Of a DNA stretch of 64,000 bases, positions 30,104 to 39,965 are shown in pieces; position 1 is the stretch's first letter; the number at the start of each line of letters is the position of its first letter. The notes beneath the pieces are model-generated. The model was given only the letters and a program-made list of their open reading frames with translations, searched no databases and was not told the DNA's origin. This DNA comes from Hymenobacter siberiensis (GTDB lineage: Bacteria; Bacteroidota; Bacteroidia; Cytophagales; Hymenobacteraceae): contig NZ_JAHLZZ010000001.1 of NCBI RefSeq assembly GCF_018967845.1, positions 806,001 through 870,000 of the forward strand, in the 5' to 3' direction. A program made the position numbers and the translations under genes.

Positions 30104-31030
30104 CTACCGCCAGCGCACCTTTTCACCCGATTCCCGGGCGTGTAGCCGGGCCGGTACACTGGCCAGAATAAGGCCGCGCAATACCGTAAGCAGCTGCGTT
30201 CGCACAAAGCCGTGATGCACCACCAGGCTCACCTCGCGCACCGGTTCCGGGGCCACGAACCGTTTTAGGAGCCGATTGGTTTCCACCTCTTCCAATACGG
30301 CCAGCTCTGGCACCAGGGTGTAGCCGCCCTGCCGGCGCACCAGCTCTTGCAGCGTTTCAATCGAGCCGCTTTCGTAGGCGATGGTCCCGGTGGGGGAGGC
30401 CGCGCCACACAGGTTTACCACCTGGCTGCGGAAGCAGTGGCCCTGCTGCATCAGCCAGAGGCCGGGTTGCTGGAGGTCGGCGGGTTGCACAGTGGCGTGG
30501 GCGGCCAGTGGGTGGTTTTCGGAAGCGAGTAGCAGGAAGGGCTCATCGACGACCGGCAGCTCGCGTAGCTGCCGGTCGTCGAGGGGCGTCACGAGCAGGC
30601 CCACGTCCAGCCGGTGGTCTTTCAGCTGCTGCATAATTTCTTCGGAGCGCAGCTCCTCAATGTGCACCCGCAGGCTGGGGTAAGCCGTGGTGAGGCCCCC
30701 CAGGAAGCGCGGTACCAGGTACGGGGCCAGCGTGGGGATGACGCCCAGGTGCAGCTCGCCCACTATTTCGCCCTTTTCTACCTGCACCAGCTCGCGCAGC
30801 TGCTGGGCCTCGCGCAGTACACGCCGGGCCTGGGCAATGACTTTGGCCCCCACGGCGGTGGGTTCGGCCCCGCGCTGGGTGCGGTCGAAGAGCAGCACGC
30901 CCAGTTCTTCCTCCAGCTTTTGCACCTGCACGCTGAGGGCGGGCTGGCTCACGCAGCTTTTCTCGGCGGCGAGGCCAAACTGGCGGTGAGTATCGAGGGC
31001 TACGAGGTAGGTGAGCTGTTGCAGGTTCAT
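30104..31030 (-). CDS. LysR-type regulator, OxyR-like
   Basis: This 308-residue protein starts at ATG 31030 with an N-terminal winged helix (FGLAAEKSCVSQPALSVQVQ). The effector domain contains GHCFRSQVVNLC, in which Cys199 and Cys208 match the number and spacing of the redox pair in E. coli OxyR. It therefore probably senses hydrogen peroxide by disulfide formation. No catalase or peroxiredoxin gene is next to it; its targets must be elsewhere. The AT-rich 60 nt upstream of the start is the likely promoter and self-binding region. Confidence 0.85.
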   Translation of the reverse strand: MNLQQLTYLVALDTHRQFGLAAEKSCVSQPALSVQVQKLEEELGVLLFDRTQRGAEPTAVGAKVIAQARRVLREAQQLRELVQVEKGEIVGELHLGVIPTLAPYLVPRFLGGLTTAYPSLRVHIEELRSEEIMQQLKDHRLDVGLLVTPLDDRQLRELPVVDEPFLLLASENHPLAAHATVQPADLQQPGLWLMQQGHCFRSQVVNLCGAASPTGTIAYESGSIETLQELVRRQGGYTLVPELAVLEEVETNRLLKRFVAPEPVREVSLVVHHGFVRTQLLTVLRGLILASVPARLHARESGEKVRWR

Positions 31031-31325
31031 GCTTCAAATATAACCTGCGATTATAAAAATATGAATTAAATCATTTTAAATTATGGGTAGAGCGGCAGGA
31101 TATTTTTATAAAGCGCATTGTTCTGGCGTTTTCACCCCCCACCCACTCTGCCACGCAAGAAATCAGAGCAGCTTTCAGGTCAGTGTATGGAGTGTGCAGA
31201 CGCGACAATTCGCGTCTCCTCGCGTGGGAGTCGGGCAGCGAGGAGACGCGAAGTATCGCATCTCTACATCTCATAGAGCTGCTTCGGCAGGCTCAGTATG
31301 GCGTTTCTTCGTGCTTCGCCCTCAA
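31031..31325. other. Intergenic region with an inverted repeat (31202-31259)
   Basis: The first 60 nt are AT-rich and lie upstream of the OxyR-like gene. Arms 31202-31223 and 31238-31259 are 22 nt each with two mismatches (GCGACAATTCGCGTCTCCTC and its complement). After it, TGCTTCGGCAGGCTCAGTATG at about 31273-31293 looks like half of a decayed GTCATGCTGAGCG element. No gene was found. Confidence 0.6.
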
Positions 31326-32783
31326 TTACAGTGGTTTCTTGCGCTCAGCCTGAAACTTCTTCAGCTGCGGGTCAATCTGCTTTTTGTCGCCTACCACCAC
31401 AATGGTCATGGCTTCGGGGCGCATGTATTTGCGGGCGGTTTCGCTTACCTGCTGGGGCGTCACGGCGTTGATGTTCCTGACCTGCTCGGTGAGGTAGGTT
31501 TCGGGCAGGCCGTGCAGGTCGAGGGTATTGAGCTGGCCGATGATGCCGCCGGGGGTAGAGTTGCGCAGCACAAACATGCCGCCCTCGTAGTTCTGGATGC
31601 CCTGCAGCTCCTCGGCGGTGGGCGGCGTTTTTTGCAGGCGCTCCACTTCGCTCATTATTTCGCGCAGCGAATTATAGGTGTCGGCGGTGGTCACGTCGGC
31701 GTTTTCGGTCCAGTTGCCGGTACGGTAGTGGGTTTCCACGTAGCTGTAGGGCGAGTAGGTGTAGCCCTTGTCCTCCCGGATGTTGCGCGTGATGCGCGAG
31801 CCAAACGAGCCGCCGAGCAGCGAGTTCATCACCCGCAGCCGAATAAAATCGGGGTTGGAGGGGTCCACGGCCGGCAGTCCCACCACAATGGTCGACTGCG
31901 GCGCGCTGGGCCGGTCCAGAGTCAGCACGTCGCCCTTGGTCAGCGGCTTGGCAATTTCGATGCGCGGGGTCGGCCCCTGCGGGAAATCCTTCCAGGCGCT
32001 GCCGATGGCCTGGCGCAGGGCCGGGGCATCAAACCGCCCCGCCACGTAAACGCTGGTGCGCTGGCCGCCAAACTGGTTTTTGTAGAAGCTCTGCACCTGC
32101 TCCAGGGTCAGGGCGTCGAGCTGGGCATCGGTGGGCAGGGGGCGGCCGTAGGGGTGGCTGCCGTAAATGGCGGCCGAGTACTTCTGGCGGGCCTGGGTAC
32201 CGGGATAGGAGCGGGCCAGGTTCATCTGGCGCTTCAGGTCGGTTTTGAGGCGGGGTAGCTCCGAGGCGGGCAGGGCCGGGTGCAGCACCACATCGGCCAT
32301 GAGCGCGGCCAGCTGCGGCGCATACTCGCTCAGGCAGGAGGCCCACAGCGTGGTTTGGTCGAGGCCGGCCGAAATGCTGAGCGTGCCGCCCATGCGGGCC
32401 ACTTGCTCGGCCAGCTGGGTAGCCGACCGGCTGGCCGTGCCTTCCTGCAGGAGCTTGGCCAGCAGGTCGGCCACCGCCACTTCATTGGCGGCTTCGTGCA
32501 CGTTGCCGGCCTGAATGGCCACCATCATCGTCACCTTGGGCACCTGACCGTAGGGCACCAGGCGGGCCTTCAGGCTATTGTCGAGGGTGAATTCTTCCTT
32601 GGCGGGCAGGGCAAAGTCGCGCGGGGCGCTGCCTTCGGGCGGGCTTTCCTTGGGTGCTGCCGGCGTGGCGGCGGCGGCGGGCCGGGCCGGTATTTTGGAC
32701 TTGGCTTTCGGCTTCTGGGCCTGGGCATCTACGGTGGTAGCAACGAGGGCGGCACCGAGTAGCCCGATAATCAGCTTGTTCAT
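31326..32783 (-). CDS. M16 peptidase-like protein, non-catalytic partner
   Basis: This 485-residue secreted protein (signal ends VDAQA) has two M16 domains. The position of the zinc motif HxxEH reads ADLLAKLLQEGT, so the metal ligands are absent. The second domain keeps the Arg/Tyr substrate-binding region (GSFGSRITRNIREDKGYTYS). This is the usual inactive partner of a two-gene M16 enzyme, whose active subunit lies directly upstream (32806-34248). The gap between the genes is 22 nt, so they form an operon. Confidence 0.9.
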   Translation of the reverse strand: MNKLIIGLLGAALVATTVDAQAQKPKAKSKIPARPAAAATPAAPKESPPEGSAPRDFALPAKEEFTLDNSLKARLVPYGQVPKVTMMVAIQAGNVHEAANEVAVADLLAKLLQEGTASRSATQLAEQVARMGGTLSISAGLDQTTLWASCLSEYAPQLAALMADVVLHPALPASELPRLKTDLKRQMNLARSYPGTQARQKYSAAIYGSHPYGRPLPTDAQLDALTLEQVQSFYKNQFGGQRTSVYVAGRFDAPALRQAIGSAWKDFPQGPTPRIEIAKPLTKGDVLTLDRPSAPQSTIVVGLPAVDPSNPDFIRLRVMNSLLGGSFGSRITRNIREDKGYTYSPYSYVETHYRTGNWTENADVTTADTYNSLREIMSEVERLQKTPPTAEELQGIQNYEGGMFVLRNSTPGGIIGQLNTLDLHGLPETYLTEQVRNINAVTPQQVSETARKYMRPEAMTIVVVGDKKQIDPQLKKFQAERKKPL

Positions 32784-32805
32784 GGCGAAAAAGTAGGAGT
32801 CAGGG

Positions 32806-34248
32806 CTAGCTCTTGGCCAGCGGATTGACGGTGATAATGGTCCGGTTGCCGGGCCGCAGGTACTCGCGAATGGTCTTCTGCATCAGCTCGGGCGTCACCT
32901 TGCGGAACTCGCCCTCGATGCGGTTGATGCGCGCCGGGTCGTTGTCGAACAGCGCAAACGCGGCCAGTAGGTCGGCCCGCCCAAAGTTGTCGGACCCGCT
33001 CAGCTGGTCGTAAAAAGCGGAGCGGATTTTCACCATCGCCAGGTCCAGCGTGGCCTGGTCGATGCCCGTTTTGGCCAGGCGGCTGATTTCTTGGTCGAGC
33101 ACGCTCACCACCGAGTCGGCCTGCACGCTGGGGTCGTAGATAATGCTGCCCATCCACAGCATCGGGCCATTGTAGTTGAACTGGTTGCCGAGGTCGGAAT
33201 TGATACCGCCGCTCACGCCGTCGGAGTAGCCGCGCTTCTGCACCAGGGCCTGGTAGAGGCGGCTGTCGTTACCCTGGAGCAAAATCTGGTCGAGCATTAT
33301 CAGGGCGTAGTATTCGGGCGTGTTGCGCTCGGGCATGTGGTAGGCGAAGGCCAGCGCGGGCTTGCTGGCCAGCTTGTCGTCCTTCGAAAACCGCTGCTCC
33401 TGCTCCTGGCGCGGCTCGGTGAGGTCGGGCTTGGGCGGCGGCGTGGCGCTGGGGATGTTGCCGTAGTATTTCTCCACCCAGGCCTTTGCTTCGGCGGGCT
33501 CAAAATCGCCCACCACGGCCAGCACGGCATTGTTGGGGGCGTAGTAAGTTTTGAAAAATGCCTTGGTGTCGGCCAGGTTAGCGGCGTCCAGGTCCTTCAG
33601 GTCGCCGTAGAAATTGTGGGCGTTGTTCCAGTTTTTGTTGGCCTTCTGGGGCATGTCGAGCCACGGAAAGCCGCCGTAGGGCTGGTTGAGCACGTTCACG
33701 CGCACCTCGCTTTTCACTACCCCTTGCTGGTTGGTCAGGTTGCCTTGGTTGATGGCCAGGCCGCGCATCCGGTCGGCTTCGGCCCACAAAATGGTTTCGA
33801 GCTTATTGCTCGGCACCACCTCGAAATAGTTGGTGAAGTCGAAGCGAGTGGAGCCGTTCAGTGCCCCGCCATTCTTCTGAATCAGCTGAATAAATTCGGC
33901 CTTGCCCAGGTTCTGCGAGCCCTGAAACATCAGGTGCTCAAATAAGTGCGCGAAGCCCGTGCGGTTGCGCGGCTCCGTCCGGAAGCCCACCGCGTAGTAC
34001 GCCGCCACCGTGGCCGTGGGCGCGGTGTGGTCGGGCGAGAGCACCACCCGCAGCCCGTTCGGCAGGGTGTAGTATTCCACCGGAATCTCGAAAGCCGGCC
34101 CGGCGGGTGCGGGCGTGGCCGCCATGGGCGCCGCCGGGCTGGCCGGCGCCGTGACCACGGAAGTGGCCTGCTGGCTGCACGCGCCCAGCGCCAGCGCTAC
34201 GGCCGGCCCCCACAGTAAGCTGTGGCGAAGTTCAGGTAACTGTCTCAT
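32806..34248 (-). CDS. M16 zinc metallopeptidase, catalytic subunit (lipoprotein)
   Basis: ATG 34248 gives 480 residues with a lipoprotein signal (ALALGAC, Cys24); the TTG at 34254 is less likely. The zinc motif HLFEH is intact at 101-105 (GFAHLFEHLMF), with the downstream glutamate in the VVKSEVR helix. It probably degrades peptides in the periplasm together with the inactive partner downstream. Two-gene M16 pairs of this kind are widespread in Bacteroidota. Confidence 0.92.
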   Translation of the reverse strand: MRQLPELRHSLLWGPAVALALGACSQQATSVVTAPASPAAPMAATPAPAGPAFEIPVEYYTLPNGLRVVLSPDHTAPTATVAAYYAVGFRTEPRNRTGFAHLFEHLMFQGSQNLGKAEFIQLIQKNGGALNGSTRFDFTNYFEVVPSNKLETILWAEADRMRGLAINQGNLTNQQGVVKSEVRVNVLNQPYGGFPWLDMPQKANKNWNNAHNFYGDLKDLDAANLADTKAFFKTYYAPNNAVLAVVGDFEPAEAKAWVEKYYGNIPSATPPPKPDLTEPRQEQEQRFSKDDKLASKPALAFAYHMPERNTPEYYALIMLDQILLQGNDSRLYQALVQKRGYSDGVSGGINSDLGNQFNYNGPMLWMGSIIYDPSVQADSVVSVLDQEISRLAKTGIDQATLDLAMVKIRSAFYDQLSGSDNFGRADLLAAFALFDNDPARINRIEGEFRKVTPELMQKTIREYLRPGNRTIITVNPLAKS

Positions 34249-34491
34249 CGGCAAAAAGGTGTAAAATGGAAGAACATGTATTCGATTTACAAAATATTGG
34301 GCAATACCCCGGCCGCGTAGGCGCTAAGCCCCTGCGAATAGCCTCCGTAACTCAGATGCGCCGACGTGCGCCACGGTTGCCTCCGGCCCGGCCCGCGCCG
34401 TTTTTGCTTGCCCTCACCCAAATGCGAGCCGTTCGATAGTAAACAGTTCCGTGAAAGGCCGCGCCGTTTTTTGCCGGACCTTTGCGCCATC

Positions 34492-37122
34492 ATGTCTTTC
34501 CCCCCCTTCCTCGACCTGCCCGCCCGCGTTTCCGGCCACCTACGGCAGGCGCCCGCTGATGCCTCGGCCACCGTGCGCCACCTGCTGCTCGATAGCCGTC
34601 GGGCCGACCTGCCCGTTGGGGCGGCCTTCTTCGCCCTGCGCGGTCCCAGCCACGATGGCCACCGCTACCTGCCCGACCTCTACGCCCAGGGCGTGCGCCT
34701 GTTTTTCGTGGAGGAAAATACCGCCCTGCCCGGTGGCCTCGCCGCCTACCCCGAGGCTGGGATTATGGAAGTTGCCAGTCCGCTGGCCGCTTTGCAGGCG
34801 CTGGCGGCCGCCCACCGGGCGCAGTTTACAGCCTCAGTTATAGGCATCACCGGCTCCAACGGCAAAACCATTGTGAAGGAATGGCTGGCCCAACTGCTGA
34901 GCCCCGACGAGGATATTTGCCGCTCGCCGCGCTCCTACAATTCGCAGGTGGGCGTGCCGCTCAGCGTGTGGGAGCTGAACCCCGAGCGCCACACGCTGGG
35001 GATTTTTGAAGCCGGCATATCCGAAGTAGGAGAGATGGCCCGGCTGGCCCGCATCATTCGGCCCACCGAAGGAATTTTCACCAACCTCGGCACGGCTCAC
35101 GACGCCGGTTTTGCCTCTGAGGAGCAGAAGCTGCTGGAAAAACTGACGTTGTTCCAAGGTGCTGATTTTCAGCTGCTGTTTTACTGTGCCGACCAGTTCC
35201 TGGTGCGGGCCGCCGTGGCGGCGCGGCAGCTCCTGGGCTTTAGCTGGACGCGCCAGCCCACACTGCCCGCCGACGTACGCTTCACCACCGAGGCTAGCAG
35301 CCCCGCCAATACCACCCGCCTGCGCGCCGAATACCCTGCTACCGGCCTCACTGCCGAATTCACGCTGCCCTTCGCCGATGAGCCGTCCATCGAAAACGCA
35401 TTGCACTGCCTGGCCGTGCTTCTGCACCGGCAGGTAGAGCCGGCCGAGATTCAGCGCCGACTGCTGCGCCTGCACCCGGTAGCCATGCGCCTGGAAATGA
35501 AGCTCGGCCGCCACGATTCCTACCTGCTCGACGATACCTATAATAACGACCTCGCCGGCCTGGCCCTGGCCCTCAATGCCCTGGCCCGGCAGAGCCGCCC
35601 CGGTCGCCGCACCCTCATTATCAGCGATGTGCTCGAATCCGGCCTGAGCAGCGCGGAGCTGTACGCCCGCGTGGCCGCCCTGCTGCCAGCGGCGGGCGTG
35701 AGCCGGCTGATAGGCATTGGGGAGGAGATTTCGAGGGAATTAAAAATTATAAATTATAAATTAAAAATTGAGTCTGAAGCCACTCCATCTGGCTCCGATG
35801 CTTCGACAGACCCGGCTTCATTTTTAACTTCCAATTCTCAATTTTTAATTCAAACCTACCCTACCACCGAGGCCTTTCTTGCCCAGCTGAATTCTACGGA
35901 TTTCGCCCACGAAACCATCCTTATTAAAGGGGCGCGGCGCTTTGGGTTCGAGCGTATTGTGGCCGCTTTGCAGGCCCAGCAGCACGGCACCGTGCTCGAA
36001 GTCAACCTCGACGCCCTCAGCCACAACCTGCAGTACTACCGCCGCCAGCTGAGCCCCGGCACCAGGCTCATGGTGATGGTGAAGGCCTTTGCTTACGGCG
36101 CGGGCTCCTACGAAGTAGCCAGCTTGCTTGAGTTTCAGCGCGCCGACTACCTGGCCGTGGCCTACGCCGACGAAGGCATCGCTCTGCGCGAAGCCGGCAT
36201 CAGCCTGCCCATCATGGTGATGAACGCCGCCCCGGACAGCTTCGAAACACTGCGCCGCTACCGCCTGGAACCCGAAATCTACTCCCTGGAGATGCTGGAC
36301 GAGTACCTGGCCACCTTCGATATTCCCGCCGAAAGCCCACTCCCCACTCCCTACTCCCCACTTCCCACCCCCAAAATCCACCTCAAGCTCGATACCGGTA
36401 TGCGCCGCCTTGGCTTCGACGAAGCCGACCTGCCTGCCTTGGCTGCCCGCCTGCGCCAGCACGCCGCCCGCCTGCCCGTGGCCAGCATGATGACCCACCT
36501 CGCCGCCGCCGATGAGTCCGGCCACGACGACTTTACCCACGAGCAGCTGGCCGCCTTCCGCCGCATGACCATCACCCTGGAGGCCGCCCTGGGCCACTCC
36601 GTGCTCAAGCACGCCCTGAACTCGGCCGGTATCCTGCGCTTCCCGGCGGCGCAGTTCAACATGGTGCGCCTCGGCATCGGCCTCTACGGTGTGGATGCCA
36701 GCAATACCGCCGACCTCGCTGCCCTGCGCCCCGTGAGCCAGCTGCGCACCACCATTTCCCAGATTAAGACCCTGCCCGCCGGCACCACCGTGGGCTACGG
36801 CCGCCGGGGCACCGCCGCTGCCGCCGAGCGCCGCATTGCCACGCTGGCCATTGGCTACGCCGACGGCTACGACCGCCGCTTTGGCAATGGCGCGGGCACG
36901 GTGCTCATCCACGGCCAGGCGGCCCCGCTGGTGGGCTCGGTGTGCATGGATATGTGCATGGTAGATGTAACGAATATCCCGGCCGCGCGGGCCGGCGATG
37001 TGGCCGTAATTTTTGGCGAAGGACTGCCGCTGCCGGAGTTGGCCGCCCGCATCGGCACCATTGCCTACGAGCTGCTCACCAGCGTAAGCGAGCGGGTGAA
37101 GCGGGTATTTGTGAGCGAATAA
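34492..37122 (+). CDS. murF-alr: Bifunctional MurF ligase-alanine racemase
   Basis: ATG 34492 gives 876 residues. The N-terminal half is MurF: ATP loop GITGSNGKTIVKEW at 118-131 and EAGISEVGEM. It adds D-Ala-D-Ala to the UDP-MurNAc tripeptide. The C-terminal half is alanine racemase: PLP lysine in VMVKAFAYGAG (Lys531), catalytic Tyr in TTVGYGRRG (Tyr769). The fusion couples making D-Ala with using it and is a Bacteroidota hallmark. Two unusual inserts interrupt it: residues about 416-455 come from a palindromic DNA element (35737-35851), and about 614-627 (SPLPTPYSPLPTP) come from a C-rich repeat. Both keep the frame. An upstream GACCTTTG resembles a -7 box with one mismatch. Confidence 0.95.
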   Translation: MSFPPFLDLPARVSGHLRQAPADASATVRHLLLDSRRADLPVGAAFFALRGPSHDGHRYLPDLYAQGVRLFFVEENTALPGGLAAYPEAGIMEVASPLAALQALAAAHRAQFTASVIGITGSNGKTIVKEWLAQLLSPDEDICRSPRSYNSQVGVPLSVWELNPERHTLGIFEAGISEVGEMARLARIIRPTEGIFTNLGTAHDAGFASEEQKLLEKLTLFQGADFQLLFYCADQFLVRAAVAARQLLGFSWTRQPTLPADVRFTTEASSPANTTRLRAEYPATGLTAEFTLPFADEPSIENALHCLAVLLHRQVEPAEIQRRLLRLHPVAMRLEMKLGRHDSYLLDDTYNNDLAGLALALNALARQSRPGRRTLIISDVLESGLSSAELYARVAALLPAAGVSRLIGIGEEISRELKIINYKLKIESEATPSGSDASTDPASFLTSNSQFLIQTYPTTEAFLAQLNSTDFAHETILIKGARRFGFERIVAALQAQQHGTVLEVNLDALSHNLQYYRRQLSPGTRLMVMVKAFAYGAGSYEVASLLEFQRADYLAVAYADEGIALREAGISLPIMVMNAAPDSFETLRRYRLEPEIYSLEMLDEYLATFDIPAESPLPTPYSPLPTPKIHLKLDTGMRRLGFDEADLPALAARLRQHAARLPVASMMTHLAAADESGHDDFTHEQLAAFRRMTITLEAALGHSVLKHALNSAGILRFPAAQFNMVRLGIGLYGVDASNTADLAALRPVSQLRTTISQIKTLPAGTTVGYGRRGTAAAAERRIATLAIGYADGYDRRFGNGAGTVLIHGQAAPLVGSVCMDMCMVDVTNIPAARAGDVAVIFGEGLPLPELAARIGTIAYELLTSVSERVKRVFVSE
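35737..35851. repeat. Palindromic element inside murF-alr
   Basis: Arms 35737-35772 and 35816-35851 are 36 nt and imperfectly complementary; the shared core is GAATTAAAAATT. The stretch is far more AT-rich than the gene around it. It encodes about 38 extra residues (LKIINYKLKIE ... NSQFLIQ) in the middle of the MurF C-terminal domain without breaking the frame. Confidence 0.75.
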
Positions 37123-37342
37123 ACGGGGAGCGTTGCCCGCTTGCTGCTTTTTCCAATGTGAGGCAGGCTGCCGGATTCATTCGATAAGTTTCCCTGTTCA
37201 ACGCCAAAACAAGTAATTTTTTTGCTCAGCAGGGCGCGCGCGTAATGTTGGCAAGGTATTTATTTTGCTACTTTATAGCTGGTGTAATGTGCCCGGGATA
37301 CCTTTGGGGTGGCCCAGAGCTTTGTGACGCTCTTTAAGTAAT

Positions 37343-38767
37343 ATGAAAACCAATACGTTCTGTTCCCTTCGCTTATTCTGCAGCGTCCTTCTCTGCTTGG
37401 TACTGGCGGTTTCTGCGCACGCCACTTCCCATGCCCAACCGGCCCCGGTAGCGGTGGCCGATGTGCCGCCCCTCGACGGCTTTTGGAAGGGCCCGCTAAA
37501 AGTGCCCGGCGGCCAGCTCGAAGTCATTTTTCGCTTTGTGAAACTCGCTGGCGGTGAATACTACTGCACCCTCGACGTGCCGCTCCAGAAGGTGAGCCGC
37601 ATGAGCGTGAAAACCGAAATCAAAGGCGATACCGTGCGTCTGTATGCCGAGGAAGCCGCCACCCGCTTCGTGGGCCGCGTCTCGGCCGATGGCAAGCAGA
37701 TGGCCGGTACCTGGCAGTCGCCCGGCTTCAAAGTGCCGATGACGCTCACCTTCAGCGCAATACCGGCCATGAATGCCAAAAACGTGCGCCTCACGCCGCC
37801 CTACCGCGAGGAAGAAGCCACGTTCAGCAACCTGACGGTGAACGCCCGCCTCAGCGGTATGCTCACCATTCCGGCCGGGCCGGGGCCGTTTCCGGCGGTG
37901 GTGCTGCTCAGCGATAGCGGCCCGCACGACCGCGACGGCACCGTGGGCGACTTCGCCCCCCTGGGCCAGCTCGCCGACTACCTCACCCGTCGGGGCGTGG
38001 CCGTGCTGCGCTTCGACGACCGGGGCGTGGGCAAGTCCGGCGGCACCCCCGCCGTGACCACCGCCGACCTGGTGAGCGATGCCCAGGCCGGCCTCAATTT
38101 CCTGCGTACCCGCCCCGAAATCGACCTTTCGCACCTGGGCCTGGTGGGCCACGGCGAGGGCGGCAACGTGGCCCTGCTGGCGGCGGCTCAGCCCTTGCCT
38201 CCTGCGTTTGTGGTCACGCTGGCCGCCTATGGCCTACCCGGCCGCGACATTGTGGTGCAGCAGCAAGCCACCACGCTACGTACCCTGGGCACCGATGCGT
38301 CGCAGATTGAGGCGGCTACCAAGCGCCAGCAGGCCATGCTCGAAATCATCCGGCAGACCACCGACAATGCCCAGGCCCAGGCCATTGTGGCCAACATGCT
38401 GAAGCAGAACAATGCCGCCATCGACAATGCCACGGCCCAGGCCAGCGCTGCCGAAATGACTTCGGCCCGCTACCGCTACTTCCTGGCGTTCAACCCGCTT
38501 GAAAAGCTGTCGGCCGTCAACTGCCCCGTATTGCTGCTCAACGGCACCTCCGACCTCACTATCAACGCCGATGCCAATATGGCGGTCCTCACCAAGGGCT
38601 TGAAAAACAACAAGAACATCACGGCCAAGAAGCTGGTGGGCGTCAATCACCTCTTTCAGCCCGACCCAAGCAAGTGGCCGATTGTCAACGGCCAGCTCCA
38701 GCCCAACTTCTCGCCTGAAGCCGAGGAAACCATCCGGGAATGGATTGTGGCGCAGGCCAAAAAGTAA
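37343..38767 (+). CDS. Secreted alpha/beta-hydrolase-like protein lacking the Ser nucleophile (copy 1)
   Basis: This 474-residue protein has a signal peptide (to about residue 31), a lipocalin-like beta domain (about 45-140) and a C-terminal S33-type alpha/beta-hydrolase fold. SDSGPHDRDGT and VLRFDDRGVGKSGG match the family. The nucleophile elbow reads GHGEGG with Gly271 (codon GGC) where relatives have Ser (GHSEGG). The acid (GTSD, Asp404) and the base (GVNHLFQ, His436) remain. It may bind rather than cleave its ligand, or use another residue. It converges on a CarboxypepD_reg-like gene, and the same pair is repeated at 41427-43899. Confidence 0.85.
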   Translation: MKTNTFCSLRLFCSVLLCLVLAVSAHATSHAQPAPVAVADVPPLDGFWKGPLKVPGGQLEVIFRFVKLAGGEYYCTLDVPLQKVSRMSVKTEIKGDTVRLYAEEAATRFVGRVSADGKQMAGTWQSPGFKVPMTLTFSAIPAMNAKNVRLTPPYREEEATFSNLTVNARLSGMLTIPAGPGPFPAVVLLSDSGPHDRDGTVGDFAPLGQLADYLTRRGVAVLRFDDRGVGKSGGTPAVTTADLVSDAQAGLNFLRTRPEIDLSHLGLVGHGEGGNVALLAAAQPLPPAFVVTLAAYGLPGRDIVVQQQATTLRTLGTDASQIEAATKRQQAMLEIIRQTTDNAQAQAIVANMLKQNNAAIDNATAQASAAEMTSARYRYFLAFNPLEKLSAVNCPVLLLNGTSDLTINADANMAVLTKGLKNNKNITAKKLVGVNHLFQPDPSKWPIVNGQLQPNFSPEAEETIREWIVAQAKK

Positions 38768-39035
38768 ATCACTGATTAGCGCGGATTAACCGTGATTCCA
38801 CTGATTGAATGACTCACCCGATAACGAAATGGAGAGTAGGTAGCCAAGCATAAGTAACCGTATGCGATTCGGGCCTGCCGGTCCGGCTGCCCCAGGCAGT
38901 CCGACCGGAGCATACGAGTGGTTTTGCACAAGCATTATCCCAACAAAAAAAGCCCGGCTTGAGCCGGGCTTTTTTTGTTGGGATAATGCCCAAAATCAGT
39001 GAAATCACGGTTAATCCGCGGCAATCAGTGATTTA
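38765..39035. repeat. Nested inverted repeats between the copy-1 gene pair
   Basis: Outer arms 38765-38806 and 38994-39035 (42 nt, few mismatches) each begin with the TAA stop of a flanking gene and continue ATCACTGATT. Inside them lies a perfect 28-bp-arm palindrome, 38932-38959 and 38962-38989, with AAAAAAAGCCCGGCT and its complement, which is a strong bidirectional terminator. The remaining inner sequence (38807-38931) carries nothing recognisable. Confidence 0.9.
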
Positions 39036-39932
39036 CTTAATCATGTCCACTTCGGCCTTAATCATGGCGTTGTAGCGGCGGCCCTGGCCGTTGGCCAGCG
39101 TCAGCAGGTTCCAGCCCTTGCCGATGGTGTAGCTCCAGGTGCGGCTTTCCTTGTATTCGAAGGTGGGACGCATAATCTGGCCGTAGGGCGTGTAGTTGTC
39201 CATGAAGTTGGTGGTATAGAACTTGTCGCCGCCCACAATCCACTCCATGGCCACGAAAAAGCCTTCTTCCGGCGCCGGAATGTTGTAGGTGCTCAGGTCG
39301 ATGGTGTACCACTCGCCACCCCGGGCGGCCGAAACCACTACGTTTTCGGTGAGCAGGTCGGTGTTGGGGGCGTTGTAGTTGCCGTCGGCTTTATAGATGC
39401 GGACGCGGAAGGGCTCCCGCGGGAAGCCGTTTTCGCCGATGTAGAAGGACACGGTACGCACGTTGCCCAGCTTCTTCTGCTTGTCGTTCTTCACGAAGAA
39501 AGCGTACTGCGAACCCGGCAGGCCCTGAATCATGCCCTCGCCGGGGTTATTCGACTTCGAGCCCAGCTCCAGGTTTTTGAGCTTGCCGCCCTTCACGGTC
39601 ACGTTGGACAGTTCAATCACGCGCTTTTTCAGCTCGATGATGAGGTCTTCGGTGCTGCCGCGCTTAATGAACACGGCGCTGCGCTCGTAGCCGAGCGTCA
39701 TCACGATGAGGGAGTCCTGGCTAGTTTTTTCGAGGCCGGCCAGCTGAAAATAGCCGTATTCGTTTGTGAGTGCCCCGGTACCCTCTTCACGCAGGCCAAT
39801 GGAGGCGAACGGAACCGGGTCTTTGGTTTTGGCATCCACGACGCGGCCCGTAATGCGATTTTCTTGCGCCCAGCTTAGCGCTGGCAACAGCAACAGAAAG
39901 GCTAAAGCGAGAAAAGGTATGCGTTTCATCAT
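39033..39932 (-). CDS. CarboxypepD_reg-like domain secreted protein (copy 1)
   Basis: ATG 39932 (299 residues; ATG 39929 is equally possible) gives a signal peptide ending LSWAQ. A carboxypeptidase regulatory-like beta-sandwich follows (NRITGRVVDAKTKDPVPFAS, GALTNEYGYFQLAGL). The rest (about 105-299) is a second conserved region, including GMIQGLPGSQYAFFVKNDKQ, SFYIGENGFPREPFRVRIYK and VVVSAARGGEWYTIDLS, that looks like an all-beta ligand-binding or surface domain. It is about 70% identical by eye to the copy at 43000-43899. Function unknown. A TAAATTTG box lies 34 nt upstream. Confidence 0.82.
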   Translation of the reverse strand: MMKRIPFLALAFLLLLPALSWAQENRITGRVVDAKTKDPVPFASIGLREEGTGALTNEYGYFQLAGLEKTSQDSLIVMTLGYERSAVFIKRGSTEDLIIELKKRVIELSNVTVKGGKLKNLELGSKSNNPGEGMIQGLPGSQYAFFVKNDKQKKLGNVRTVSFYIGENGFPREPFRVRIYKADGNYNAPNTDLLTENVVVSAARGGEWYTIDLSTYNIPAPEEGFFVAMEWIVGGDKFYTTNFMDNYTPYGQIMRPTFEYKESRTWSYTIGKGWNLLTLANGQGRRYNAMIKAEVDMIK

Positions 39933-39965
39933 CGCCAAAAATAATTATAATGGATGGTAGTCTGG

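Noticed and set aside
35845-36912. 355-codon minus-strand frame over the racemase half of murF-alr
   Set aside because: Antisense shadow; no recognisable domain and Gly/Val/His-rich.
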